Part shown: piece after piece, positions 31,782-39,227 of the stretch
How the letters are laid out: the number at the start of each line of letters is the position of its first letter
Numbering within the stretch: the stretch's first letter is position 1
Virus record (IMG/VR): IMGVR_UViG_3300042923_000857
Coordinates: 1-55,722 of that record
Origin: a virus
Strand: one strand, 5' to 3'
DNA: 55,722 nucleotides
Notes under the pieces: model-generated
What the model saw: the letters and a program-made list of their open reading frames with translations, nothing else
Databases searched by the model: none
Told to the model about the DNA's origin: nothing
Translations under genes and position numbers: made by a program

Positions 31782-31856
31782 TGGTAGCGGAGAAGGGGAT
31801 TCGAACCCCCACCTTTCACATTGTCGTGAATGAGCTATCCGTTACACTAACCCCGC
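31782..31856 (-). tRNA. Degenerate tRNA-like element with CCA end
   Basis: The 75-base sequence has an acceptor stem (GCGGGG/CTCCGC with one G-T), D-arm consensus AGTGTAACGGATAGC, anticodon stem TTCAC/GTGAA, a perfect T-arm GGGG-TTCGAAT-CCCC and an encoded terminal CCA. The anticodon loop has only six bases (GACAAT) and no U33, the D-stem has a mismatch and an extra base precedes ACCA. Decoding is therefore unlikely. It may be a decayed tRNA or a tRNA mimic inside the structured RNA. Confidence 0.55.
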
Positions 31857-32035
31857 ATATTAAGGCGGTAATTTATAAAATGCGGCTACCGCTAATCCGC
31901 CTGTCCCCGGAATGGGGCTCTTCGCGTCCTCGGGCTATTACCCTCACAGGACAAGGCTCAATGGGTTTGATATGTGAAGCGCTACGGGCAGACTAACAGG
32001 CTCTCCAGCCTCCGGGCGCTTGTCACTTTATTAAT

Positions 32036-32145
32036 CGTGAGGCATAGGACTCTCACCTATGCATGAGGGTTTCCGTATTTCACGGCATGTTTGTTACGTT
32101 CCGCCCTCTTATCTGCCGTTAAGCGTCTGTATTCCGCCACCCACG
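32036..32145 (-). ncRNA. Large tRNA-Leu-like cloverleaf fold
   Basis: The outer stem CGTGGG/CCTCACG closes four arms in tRNA order: GCG-GAATACAGA-CGC (as in leucine tRNA D-arms), CTTA/TAAG, a long variable-like arm GAGGG/CCCTC holding CCGT-GAAAT-ACGG, and GCATAGG-TGAGAGT-CCTATGC with a seven-base loop in T-arm position. The T-loop is not canonical, and no CCA follows. It is probably a domain of the structured RNA derived from, or mimicking, a tRNA. Confidence 0.45.
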
Positions 32146-32187
32146 TAAGTCATCGAAAAACCGCCGTCGGAGCTTTCACCGCAAAAT

Positions 32188-32216
32188 AAAAAGCCATCCT
32201 GTAATGATGGCTTTTT
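32188..32216. terminator. Bidirectional intrinsic terminator hairpin
   Basis: AAAAAGCCATC/GATGGCTTTTT, 11 pairs and a 7-base loop, gives a T-run on either strand. On the - strand it would end a ~130-nt RNA started at about 32320. Confidence 0.8.
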
Positions 32217-32325
32217 CGGTGCGCCGGCGATATAAGGGGATCAAATCATCCACATCTCGGCGGCACTAATATGATGGGGCATTCATGCCCCCGCGGTGTC
32301 CTCTGTTCGGTTTTCCGATGATATA

Positions 32326-32334
32326 AATATAACA
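32326..32334 (-). promoter_or_regulatory. Extended -10 promoter element of the non-coding RNA
   Basis: - strand TGTTATATT fits the extended -10 form TG-N-TATAAT (five of six in the hexamer). No strong -35 is visible 16-18 bases upstream. Transcription would begin near 32320. Confidence 0.45.
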
Positions 32335-32382
32335 CGTACAAATTGCAGTGACACGCAGTAAACACGCAAAATATACGAAAAA

Positions 32383-32404
32383 AAAGCTCACGAATTTAAT
32401 TCAT
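32383..32404 (-). terminator. Terminator of the small membrane protein gene
   Basis: - strand CATGAAT/ATTCGTG overlaps the stop codon and is followed by GAGC and eight Ts. Confidence 0.75.
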
Positions 32405-32560
32405 GAATAAAGCAACAATAGCGACGGCAAGCCCGAGAACACCTGTAATTACACCGATGATTCCGATAACGAAATTCCGTTTACTATCAGCATTCATTTT
32501 CTTTAATTCGTCTTGGATCTCACTTATCCCGTTAACGTTGCTATAAAATTGCTTCCCCAT
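32396..32560 (-). CDS. Small tail-anchored membrane protein (54 residues)
   Basis: Thirty mostly polar residues (QFYSNVNGISEIQDELKKM) are followed by one transmembrane helix (FVIGIIGVITGVLGLAVAIVA). The architecture is that of XhlA-like phage proteins, though shorter. ATG 32560 follows GAGGGGAATCG. It has its own terminator and a possible promoter near 32600, so it is an independent unit in the accessory region. The role is unknown; superinfection exclusion or lysis modulation are both possible. Confidence 0.68.
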   Translation of the reverse strand: MGKQFYSNVNGISEIQDELKKMNADSKRNFVIGIIGVITGVLGLAVAIVALFMN

Positions 32561-32635
32561 CACGATTCCCCTCGTCTTCTCCGATTTATCCTAATGATAG
32601 AAAGTATCACATATTTTGATTTCCCTGAACAGCAG

Positions 32636-32673
32636 AAAAACCCGCCTCCCCTGTGGCATTGGAGAATGGCGGG
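32636..32673 (-). terminator. Terminator of the moron operon
   Basis: - strand CCCGCC/GGCGGG with a 21-base loop and TTTTT after it, 25 bases beyond the stop of the 229-residue gene. Confidence 0.75.
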
Positions 32674-32699
32674 ATAACCCGGTACGGTAAGTTTATGCA

Positions 32700-33389
32700 T
32701 TAAGAGGAAGTGTTTTCGGCTGGCGCTTCTTCCTTAGGCAACTCCATTCGGATCTCGAAATCGATCCCCTCGCCTTGTAGTTTGTAACGGTGAATGTTGG
32801 TTCTTGAAGGATACGTGCTCACTTCCTTTTTTTGAAGCCAGTCCGTGCCGGTTGCCACGTCCCCTAGAACTTCGGTAGCGACTTCTGGTGTTACATGCGG
32901 ATTCTTTGATGTCGAGAATATACTCCAGCTTGCCTCTACCCACGCTTCGATAACCACATTTGCATCGACCCCGTATAATTCCCGTGACAACGAACATAAC
33001 CGATGTACTGCCCAAGCCGACTTTGACATTGATTTTGGTGGGGACTTCAAAAGCTTACGTTTCTTTCCTGCTCGCACCCCTTCCCTTTTGAAAATTGTCA
33101 CATCGAGGTCTTTATCCAGACCTCCGCCATTCGCGCAGAAGAAAGTCAACTTATCATCACTATCGGCTGTATGCCATTCGTTTGTCCAAGACGCTCCACC
33201 GTCCTCTGCTATGTCAGCCACAACCAACCGGGCAAGGTATGTTGTTGAAGTCCACCCATGGATGTTTACCTTTATGTCCACATCTAGACCGTGTTCATCT
33301 TTCATTACCTTTCTTAGGGCGATCACTGCCCCGGCGATTGTCCGGACGGACGGAACTGGTATCGGCTTAGCTTTTCGCTTGGCTGTCAT
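32700..33389 (-). CDS. Protein of unknown function co-translated with the acyltransferase
   Basis: The 229-residue protein has a basic N-terminus (TAKRKAKPIPVPSVRTIAGAV) and no membrane segment or known motif that I can recognise. Its ATG overlaps the acyltransferase stop (ATGA) and GGAGGAATG lies ahead, so the two are translationally coupled and form one moron operon. The body has several Trp residues and alternates beta and helix (WTSTTYLARLVVADI, SAWAVHRLCSLSRELYGVD). Confidence 0.66.
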   Translation of the reverse strand: MTAKRKAKPIPVPSVRTIAGAVIALRKVMKDEHGLDVDIKVNIHGWTSTTYLARLVVADIAEDGGASWTNEWHTADSDDKLTFFCANGGGLDKDLDVTIFKREGVRAGKKRKLLKSPPKSMSKSAWAVHRLCSLSRELYGVDANVVIEAWVEASWSIFSTSKNPHVTPEVATEVLGDVATGTDWLQKKEVSTYPSRTNIHRYKLQGEGIDFEIRMELPKEEAPAENTSS

Positions 33390-34486
33390 TTAATCATTCC
33401 TCCTTTTAATAATGCTTTGTAGTTATCGCCTACGAATGCACCAGGCTCCTTGTACGATCTCGTGGTCCGGATGCCACCAACGAGATACTTACCAAGCGGA
33501 TGCTTATTGACGATGTGAACTGTAACGATCGATGCGATAACCGACGATATGAAAAGCATTGCGACCCCGTAGCCTCCGAGATAAATTCCCACAACGCCGA
33601 GAGCTTTGTTCGTTGCTCGCATGAAGAAGAAATGAAGCAGGTAGATCCCGAACGAATACTTGCTAACGAACCCTAATATGGCGGGTTGTCGCTTGAGCCG
33701 TGTGAAGGCGAGGAATAGGGCTAGGATCATCGTGACCGTGAATACCACCATATCCATACGCTTTGAGCCGTAGGGCATGACGTCGAACGTGTTGACGTAC
33801 AACACGATTCCAAGTGCGATAACTGGAGTTGTCAAAACGATAACCGGATGCGCCTTTAGCATCTGAATGAATCGTTGATAGTTCTTCCCGCAGTAATACG
33901 CCAGTGCGAAATAGAATAACCAGCCGATACAAGGAACCCAATACCCGCCTTCCCATAGATATACAACCGAATCGTTAGGCGGTGAGCTGAGATTAAAGAA
34001 AGCCAGATACGCCAAGTTTATGATGAACGAGCCGGTTAATATGATCGGAGCGGATACCTTGCTAAGATACTTGATGAATAAGCGATGGAGAATATAGAAC
34101 TGGAGAATGACGAGAATGAACCATGGACCATGGATGCTGCCGAGTAGGTTGTATGTAAAATCTTTGAGCAGAAGCGGTATGTTGTTGTAATTGGGGACGA
34201 ACGAATTGAAAAAGGAAATGAACACGAACGGCAGGAGGATCGGCAGCACTCGCTTCTTAAAGAAGGAGCCCGGTAATCGGTCTGGATAGCTTCGAGACAA
34301 TATTAGTTCAGAGATGAAGACGAATGTCGGTGTACCGAAGGCGAGGATTCCGACGATGGTGAGTGCCATTTGATTTGTTGTGTCATAGAAATCGTTAGCG
34401 TAAAGAATGGAATGCAGGAGAACCACACATAAGCATGCAATTGACCTTATTGAATTGATTTCTTTAATAACCACTTTGTCCGCCAT
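33386..34486 (-). CDS. Membrane acyltransferase, OafA/acyltransferase-3 family
   Basis: The 366-residue protein has about ten transmembrane helices. The family start is clear: EINSIRSIACLCVVLLHSIL, with the catalytic-type His in LLHS, then GTPTFVFISELILSRSY and FFKKRVLPILLPFVFISFF with conserved Arg. Such enzymes move acetyl or other acyl groups onto surface glycans or lipids. In a prophage this typically changes the host surface and blocks reinfection. It has its own promoter (34555-34583). The start is ATG 34486 or a GTG nine bases upstream that is closer to GGAG. Confidence 0.9.
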   Translation of the reverse strand: MADKVVIKEINSIRSIACLCVVLLHSILYANDFYDTTNQMALTIVGILAFGTPTFVFISELILSRSYPDRLPGSFFKKRVLPILLPFVFISFFNSFVPNYNNIPLLLKDFTYNLLGSIHGPWFILVILQFYILHRLFIKYLSKVSAPIILTGSFIINLAYLAFFNLSSPPNDSVVYLWEGGYWVPCIGWLFYFALAYYCGKNYQRFIQMLKAHPVIVLTTPVIALGIVLYVNTFDVMPYGSKRMDMVVFTVTMILALFLAFTRLKRQPAILGFVSKYSFGIYLLHFFFMRATNKALGVVGIYLGGYGVAMLFISSVIASIVTVHIVNKHPLGKYLVGGIRTTRSYKEPGAFVGDNYKALLKGGMIK

Positions 34487-34518
34487 GAGAAACACACAAC
34501 TCCTTTTAATATAAAAAT

Positions 34519-34583
34519 GAATCACAGCAAGGGTTTAACCTTTGTGTGATTCAAAGTATATTACATTCGTAATGTATTTTCAA
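34519..34583 (-). promoter_or_regulatory. Promoter and 5' hairpin of the acyltransferase operon
   Basis: The -35 TTGAAA (34578-34583), a 17-base spacer and -10 TATACT (34555-34560) form a strong promoter. The spacer holds the dyad TACATT-ACG-AATGTA-like sequence. The predicted RNA begins at once with a hairpin, GAATCACA/TGTGATTC with AAGG/CCTT inside (34519-34552), which could stabilise or regulate the mRNA. The same dyad lies beside the integrase gene and could instead be part of attP. Confidence 0.75.
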
Positions 34584-34592
34584 GCACGAAAT

Positions 34593-34615
34593 AAAAAAGG
34601 CGCTCAATGAGCACC
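34593..34615 (-). terminator. Integrase terminator
   Basis: - strand GGTGCTC-ATT-GAGCGCC followed by TTTTTT, overlapping the integrase stop codon. Confidence 0.87.
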
Positions 34616-36210
34616 TAAAGGTACGTATCTACTACTACCTCGCCGTACTTATCAACTTCGATCCGCTTCACGCAAAGCATAAGCAGTGGACGAGTTTTCT
34701 CAACATCTGAATATGATGGTAACGCCGTGAGGCCGTCAGCAGATATTTTCGCGTCTCTGACGACTCGGGAAACATCTAACACCCTACGCTCATCAGTGGC
34801 GATCTGTGCTAGCTTTTTGTCCGCCTCTGTTATCTCCATCTCGTATTGTTCTTTTTCGAATTCGTACTGAGCGCCATCAAGATCGCCAAGCATGTTTTGA
34901 CGACGAATTTCGAAAAGCAACTTCCGGTTGTCCTCGATGCGTTTTTCGAGCTTACGCCTATCTTTCTCGTAGTTTCCGCCCGGCATCCTGAATTCCATAT
35001 CTCTGGAACCTCTTTCGAACTCCTTGACCCCTATTCTTACTTGGCGTAAGATTCCATCGATCAGCTCGTCCCGCATTTCAGCATAAGGAATCCATTTGTC
35101 ATTCGAGCATCCGGCCTCTCCAGCTCTCCGTCGACGACTACACATCAAGTAACGATACTCTTTACCAAGACGGTTCTTTGTCTTACTTGCCATAGTTACA
35201 ATGGCAGAACCACATTCCTTACAAAAAATCATCTTAGCAAACACGTTGACGTACGCTCGTCTACCACCTCTTCTTCCTCCGCCGCGCTCCATTCTTATAT
35301 CTTGAGCAATTTCCCATCGCTCAAGCGGGATGACGACCGGGAACCAAACCTTCTCAGACCATTCCCATTTTTCTCTAGGCTGCTTAACGAGTTTTTTTCG
35401 CCTCTTCATCAAATCGGTAAGATCATCGTACATCAATTCAGTTTTGTATCTGCCGTGGACGTTGTAACCAGTATAAATAGGATTTTCAAGTATCGCCTGC
35501 ACAGCGGTTATTGTCCATACCCCGCCTTTATATGCTGGATACTTGATCCCTTCCGGATTGTCGCCGTTCAAATAGTTTACGATCAGCTTATCGCCAAACC
35601 CGTAATCGATTTTTAGGCTAAATATCAATTCGACTAACTCCGCTTTTCCCTTGATTCGTTCAAGTGATTTTCGTTTTCCGCTTTCTTGTAGCGGATCGTC
35701 TACCAGTATCTTGCTAAGACCGAATGGTGGTATGGTTCCGATGTAGTTACCGAATTTTAAAGAAGAAGTTCTGATGCCGCGACTGGAAGATCCGCTTATG
35801 TCCGAACTTGTATTTTGGTTAATGACCGACTTAATTCCGAATAGCAATTCGTCATCCTTCTTGGCCGAGTCGTATCCGTCTTCAATTGAGACCACTCGAA
35901 TCTTAAGTGCATTAACAAGGATTCTTTTCAGTGTAATCGCATCTAGTGCATCCCGGCTAAAACGGGAAAGAGAGGCGAACCATATTGAACGGACCTCGCC
36001 TCTCTTTGCGTCATCTATCATGCGCTTTACGTCTGTACGTTCAACGATTGTTGTTGCTGAATCCTTATCGTGATAAAAGTCATCTGTTCCAAGTTGTATG
36101 CCTTCACGAGCAGCTGTTTCATGTATGAATGACTCCTGATGCTCTGGACTGTCCCTCTGCGAATCTTGGTTAGTTGAAACCCGGACGTAACCTTTATCCT
36201 TTTGTATCAT
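34615..36210 (-). CDS. Large serine recombinase (phage integrase)
   Basis: The 531-residue protein integrates the phage by strand exchange through a serine-linked intermediate. The N-terminal resolvase domain has Ser12 in YVRVSTNQDSQR, then SLSRFSRDALD. The recombinase domain has GNYIGTIPPFG and AVQAILENPIYTGYN. The zinc ribbon is CKECGSAIVTM...CSRRRRAGEAGC. A coiled coil follows (residues 415-475, RRKLEKRIEDNRKLLFEI). The ATG overlaps the previous gene by 17 bases. It lies between early and late regions, not next to the repressor. Confidence 0.95.
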   Translation of the reverse strand: MIQKDKGYVRVSTNQDSQRDSPEHQESFIHETAAREGIQLGTDDFYHDKDSATTIVERTDVKRMIDDAKRGEVRSIWFASLSRFSRDALDAITLKRILVNALKIRVVSIEDGYDSAKKDDELLFGIKSVINQNTSSDISGSSSRGIRTSSLKFGNYIGTIPPFGLSKILVDDPLQESGKRKSLERIKGKAELVELIFSLKIDYGFGDKLIVNYLNGDNPEGIKYPAYKGGVWTITAVQAILENPIYTGYNVHGRYKTELMYDDLTDLMKRRKKLVKQPREKWEWSEKVWFPVVIPLERWEIAQDIRMERGGGRRGGRRAYVNVFAKMIFCKECGSAIVTMASKTKNRLGKEYRYLMCSRRRRAGEAGCSNDKWIPYAEMRDELIDGILRQVRIGVKEFERGSRDMEFRMPGGNYEKDRRKLEKRIEDNRKLLFEIRRQNMLGDLDGAQYEFEKEQYEMEITEADKKLAQIATDERRVLDVSRVVRDAKISADGLTALPSYSDVEKTRPLLMLCVKRIEVDKYGEVVVDTYL

Positions 36211-36388
36211 TACACATTACCCCTGTAACGTATTTAGACAAAACTTCGTCCAAATTATCGCTTACAACGCCGTGTTTTGCAAGAACTTTTTCAATTTCAC
36301 GTTTTAGTAGGGTTCGTGTAATTTCCACGCGCCGATCCTCAACGCAATTGAAACGTATGCGATAAGCTTTTTTCTTCTCTTTAGCCAT
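36194..36388 (-). CDS. Small basic protein upstream of the integrase
   Basis: The 64-residue protein (AKEKKKAYRIRFNCVEDRRVE, then LLKREIEKVLAKHGVVSDNL) has a basic beta-like start and a helical rest. It ends inside the integrase start, so the two are co-expressed. By position it could be a recombination directionality factor, but no family signature is present. ATG 36388 follows GGGTGATG. Confidence 0.6.
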   Translation of the reverse strand: MAKEKKKAYRIRFNCVEDRRVEITRTLLKREIEKVLAKHGVVSDNLDEVLSKYVTGVMCNDTKG

Positions 36389-36425
36389 AGCATCACCCAT
36401 ATATATCGTATGCGCGGGGGCTTAA

Positions 36426-36899
36426 TCAACTTTCCCCCGCGCCTTGCTCCTTCCCCTTCTCTACTGCAATATCTAAAGCTAGGGCCAATTTATAAAAAGC
36501 TTTCCAGCGTATCTTCGCGTAGGTGTTATCGCTAATCGGTGGCTGAAACTTCTGCGTATAAACGTTGTAATCCGTAATGTATTCAGCGTCTTCACACATA
36601 TAGCGTTCTTGAAGCAGAAACCTTTCCATCCGCGGAAGCCCCTTAATCGCTCGCTCAATTTTTTCGCAGTCGTGCTTATGTGATGTTGGAGCGTCCACGT
36701 TATAAATGGCTATGTTGGCCGTTTGATCGCTGGTCACATTTGTTTGGCTGGGAGGGATGACCGAATATCCTGGTGTAATGCTGGCCTCACGCTCTTCGAA
36801 TAGTAAGTATTTATAAAGGCGGTATTTCCCTAACGCCCGTTCCACCGCCTCTTGCGTTAACTTACGATCCAGTTCCGGCAACTCGAATGACAATTGCAT
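36426..36899 (-). CDS. ArpU-family late transcription regulator
   Basis: The 157-residue protein matches ArpU/RinA-type phage regulators: ELDRKLTQEAVERALGKYRLYKYL at the N-terminus, EKIERAIKGLPRMERFLLQERYM in the middle, and a C-terminal sigma-4-like helix pair (SDNTYAKIRWKAFYKLALAL). These proteins, last in the early operon, switch on late transcription. The likely target here is the repeat region at 30.8 kb. Confidence 0.88.
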   Translation of the reverse strand: MQLSFELPELDRKLTQEAVERALGKYRLYKYLLFEEREASITPGYSVIPPSQTNVTSDQTANIAIYNVDAPTSHKHDCEKIERAIKGLPRMERFLLQERYMCEDAEYITDYNVYTQKFQPPISDNTYAKIRWKAFYKLALALDIAVEKGKEQGAGES

Positions 36900-36956
36900 C
36901 CCATCACCTCACTTTGTTTTACCGGAGCGGACGCCGAAGCATCCGCCCCTCTTGCA

Positions 36957-37577
36957 TTAGCCGATCTTTGGACCGCTGGTCACAACCTCTTCATCACCGG
37001 CTTCCGCGTCGGCGGCCTCGATCTGATCCAAGGTTAATTGGTTCTCGTCGTCGATCACTTCCGTCTCTTCGGGCTCTGCCTTCTCGTCGCCAGCCGTTAC
37101 CTCTTCGATGGTAATTTGCTTGGATTCAATAAGCACTTTAGCCAGACGCTTCATGTCCTCCATAATCAGTCCGTGTCTCTTGACTACCGCAACGAAGTCT
37201 TCAAGATCATGCGGGTTTGTGGTTAGTTTTGGACGACCATCTTCCCCAATCTTCGTATCGAAATTCTTATCTACAACTACATCCAAGTGGCACAATTCGT
37301 GGTCTAATAGATATTTCTTCTGAACCGGTGAAAACATTACCCATGCGTTCCGATTAAGGTAAATGATTGCATCGTACCCGAATGTGCTTCGGATATCGTC
37401 CCCAACCACCTTTACGCGGCCAAGTATCGTCCTGCCTTTGGACTCCCATCCGCCATGTTTGAAGAGGATGAGGAAGGATGATTTGATCAGTTTACCGTGA
37501 CTCTCCTTAATTACATCCTGTAACATCGAGTGGGTATCGCTGCCTGCTTGAGTATGAAACTTTTTAGGTGCTGCCAT
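36957..37577 (-). CDS. Putative phage metallopeptidase
   Basis: The 206-residue protein has the zinc-protease motif HELCH at residues 93-97 within KKYLLDHELCHLDV, plus the usual upstream strand YDAIIYLNRNAWV. It belongs to the putative phage metallopeptidase family found near ArpU-type genes. The C-terminal 50 residues are very acidic (EPEETEVIDDENQ). The substrate is unknown. Confidence 0.86.
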   Translation of the reverse strand: MAAPKKFHTQAGSDTHSMLQDVIKESHGKLIKSSFLILFKHGGWESKGRTILGRVKVVGDDIRSTFGYDAIIYLNRNAWVMFSPVQKKYLLDHELCHLDVVVDKNFDTKIGEDGRPKLTTNPHDLEDFVAVVKRHGLIMEDMKRLAKVLIESKQITIEEVTAGDEKAEPEETEVIDDENQLTLDQIEAADAEAGDEEVVTSGPKIG

Positions 37578-37603
37578 TTATAATTGCTCCTCGCTATTTG
37601 AAT

Positions 37604-37996
37604 TTATTGTAAAATTCTCTTCGGCGCGCTCCGTTTCTTCCGTTCCCATTTAGGATGGAAGTGTTCGCCCGTATGTCCGTATTGATAAAGAATGAATGCT
37701 TTGCTTAGAGATTCCATCCACGAGCTAGTGAATACGATTGTGGCTTCGCCTTCTTCGCCTATCGTGGCGAAATGACTGATCATATCCGGACCGTTTGTTA
37801 ACCGCATTATGCCGATGTCGCTTACGTATTCCTGAATCAGATCCATAAGCTTCAGCGCGGCTACCGGATCGGTTGACCAAGCGCCGACATTGGTCACTAC
37901 AAACTGCCCGAGTTCTTCACTGACAGCCTCGTCCAACTCTGCCCCCGGCTTAATGCTCATGAGTTGCAATGGGGTTATTGGCATTCCTTTAGTCAT
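37604..37996 (-). CDS. Conserved-looking early protein of unknown function
   Basis: The 130-residue alpha/beta protein (PITPLQLMSIKPGAELDEAV, then EATIVFTSSWMESLSKAFIL) ends in a strongly basic tail (KWERKKRSAPKR). Its ATG overlaps the end of the small membrane gene. No family is recognised with confidence. Confidence 0.66.
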   Translation of the reverse strand: MTKGMPITPLQLMSIKPGAELDEAVSEELGQFVVTNVGAWSTDPVAALKLMDLIQEYVSDIGIMRLTNGPDMISHFATIGEEGEATIVFTSSWMESLSKAFILYQYGHTGEHFHPKWERKKRSAPKRILQ

Positions 37997-38132
37997 CCGC
38001 TCTTCCTCTGAGAACTCTTAATTTATCTTCTAATTTATCGATTCTGATGTGTATCATCAGGTCGACATAGCCGATTATTGCGACCACCATGAAAAAGCTA
38101 ATCATTGTCACGATTACAAAATCACGTTCCAT
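37989..38132 (-). CDS. Small single-pass membrane protein (47 residues)
   Basis: The protein has an N-terminal transmembrane helix (VIVTMISFFMVVAIIGYVDL) and a basic-acidic helical tail (IRIDKLEDKLRVLRGRADD). Start ATG 38132 follows GGGGAGGAAGAGGA. It overlaps both neighbours by a few bases, as usual in this operon. The function is unknown. Confidence 0.65.
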   Translation of the reverse strand: MERDFVIVTMISFFMVVAIIGYVDLMIHIRIDKLEDKLRVLRGRADD

Positions 38133-38316
38133 TCCTCTTCCTCCCCTCAACAATCTCCATAGCCTGAACGATGGTAACGGTGACCATGACCTTCCAGCCG
38201 TCTACGAGCTCGTACTTGGCGCCGGGGTAATTCTGCTCGACGTATGCCCGCCAGTCTTCCCCGACGATGGGTCCGACGTATTTGCCGTTTATAAATATCG
38301 TGGGACTGACGCTCAT
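38122..38316 (-). CDS. Small early protein (64 residues)
   Basis: The protein starts MSVSPTIFINGKYVGPIVGE with its ATG overlapping the ASCH stop (ATGA). It is beta-rich, with an end rich in Val and Thr and a basic tail. The function is unknown. Confidence 0.64.
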   Translation of the reverse strand: MSVSPTIFINGKYVGPIVGEDWRAYVEQNYPGAKYELVDGWKVMVTVTIVQAMEIVEGRKRNGT

Positions 38317-38762
38317 TCAGGTCTTCCCCAATTCCAAAGCCTCTGCTGCCCCTTGGCCGGGATCGGAGCGGGTAGTTTAAACATTTCATCGAATTCCCAG
38401 GCGAAGCGACCATTCTCGTAATATCCGAACTTCTCTTCGTTCAAACTGACCCGCTTCGTATCTCCGCCTATGCCATTGAAAAGCACCGGCATTCCACTCT
38501 GATAATCAGTTCCGATCGACCAGCAATGGCTTAAGTCACCGATTCCTACAACTGCCCCGGTCGGCAGATTTTCCGCCGTGAAGCCATGCTTTGCCAAAAC
38601 GGACTTGATTGGCTCCCGTTCGCAAGCTTCGCGGTCTATCTGCTTGCCTGCGTGGATCGCTGTCTCCCCTCTATGGGATGTTGACCAGCTGCGTGTTTCG
38701 AATATCTTTTCACCGAGGGCTAACAGTGTTGCCCATGGCTGGTGAATCGTAATAGCCTTCAT
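38313..38762 (-). CDS. ASCH-domain protein
   Basis: The 149-residue protein has the canonical ASCH pattern: MKAITIHQPWATLLALGEKI with ETRSW, then TAIHAGK and GAVVGIGDLSHCW, FAWEFDEMFKLPAPIPAKG and LWNW. ASCH domains bind RNA or modified nucleotides. Phage copies often sit near nucleic-acid modification genes, as here beside two methyltransferases. ATG 38762 follows GGAGGGAACAGG. Confidence 0.9.
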   Translation of the reverse strand: MKAITIHQPWATLLALGEKIFETRSWSTSHRGETAIHAGKQIDREACEREPIKSVLAKHGFTAENLPTGAVVGIGDLSHCWSIGTDYQSGMPVLFNGIGGDTKRVSLNEEKFGYYENGRFAWEFDEMFKLPAPIPAKGQQRLWNWGRPE

Positions 38763-38776
38763 TCCTGTTCCCTCCC

Positions 38777-38944
38777 TCAAATGTGATGAGCGGAATACTT
38801 TCGGATCCCGTCGCCGAATTCAACATCGATAACCTGATGGCCGTCAAGCGTTAACCGACCGACACCGATGACCTTACCTTCAACTTCGATGACCTTGTTG
38901 TTCATATCGCGAATCCTGAATAGTTGTTTAGAGCCGACTTTCAC
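38777..38944 (-). CDS. Small beta-barrel-like protein (55 residues)
   Basis: A GTG-started frame lies four bases after the previous stop, with GGGGGTGAGCGA ahead. The product (KVGSKQLFRIRDMNNKVIEV, then GDGIRKYSAHHI) has the strand pattern of a small SH3-like or KOW-like barrel. It fits exactly between its neighbours, which supports it. The function is unknown. Confidence 0.6.
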   Translation of the reverse strand: MKVGSKQLFRIRDMNNKVIEVEGKVIGVGRLTLDGHQVIDVEFGDGIRKYSAHHI

Positions 38945-38948
38945 TCGC

Positions 38949-39191
38949 TCACCCCCAATGACCGTTGCGCTTCAGTATCTCGATTACTTCATCCGCATAA
39001 GGCTCATCCGTGTTGATGACCAAATACGTGTTCTTGCTCGCCGGTAGCTTCCCGTCCAATCGACGGCCGTTGTCGATCGCGGCTCCCATCATTCCCAGTT
39101 GCGCCCGCTGATCCGCGTTTAGATATTTGAACAAGTCATTTTTCTTGAAAATGCCGAGGAACTTGAATGCCATACCCTGCGTGTTAGCCAA
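38949..39191 (-). CDS. Small early protein (80 residues)
   Basis: Translation starts with TTG after GGAGGCGAACAG. The product (FLGIFKKNDLFKYLNADQRA, then YLVINTDEPYADEVIEILKR) resembles small proteins common in Firmicute phages near methyltransferase genes. The function is unknown. Confidence 0.68.
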   Translation of the reverse strand: MANTQGMAFKFLGIFKKNDLFKYLNADQRAQLGMMGAAIDNGRRLDGKLPASKNTYLVINTDEPYADEVIEILKRNGHWG

Positions 39192-39227
39192 ACTGTTCGC
39201 CTCCTCTTAGTTTCTAAGGGTTCGTGG

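Larger units (their letters stand above)
31600..32320 (-). ncRNA. Ornate structured RNA region with tRNA-like domains
   Basis: About 720 bases carry no credible protein gene but many stable folds on the - strand: a tRNA-like element (31782-31856), a larger cloverleaf (32036-32145), AAGCGC/GCGCTT with AGGCT/AGCCT inside, GTCCT/AGGAC, GCGGTA/TACCGC, and near the 3' end an 8-bp CCGAACCT/AGGTTCGG stem enclosing ACATCCC/GGGATGT and ACACTC/GGGTGT. An extended -10 (TG-T-TATATT, 32326-32334) lies upstream and a weak terminator downstream. A strong hairpin at 32188 may split it into a ~130-nt RNA and a ~580-nt RNA. Size, folding and tRNA association recall the GOLLD and ROOL RNAs of phages; membership cannot be decided by eye. 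Confidence 0.6.

Noticed and set aside
31778-31996. 72-residue + strand frame in the RNA region
   Set aside because: It reads through the reverse of the tRNA-like T-arm and CCA end and has no ribosome site.
32845-33393. 182-residue + strand frame
   Set aside because: Mirror of the 229-residue moron gene, which is translationally coupled to the acyltransferase.
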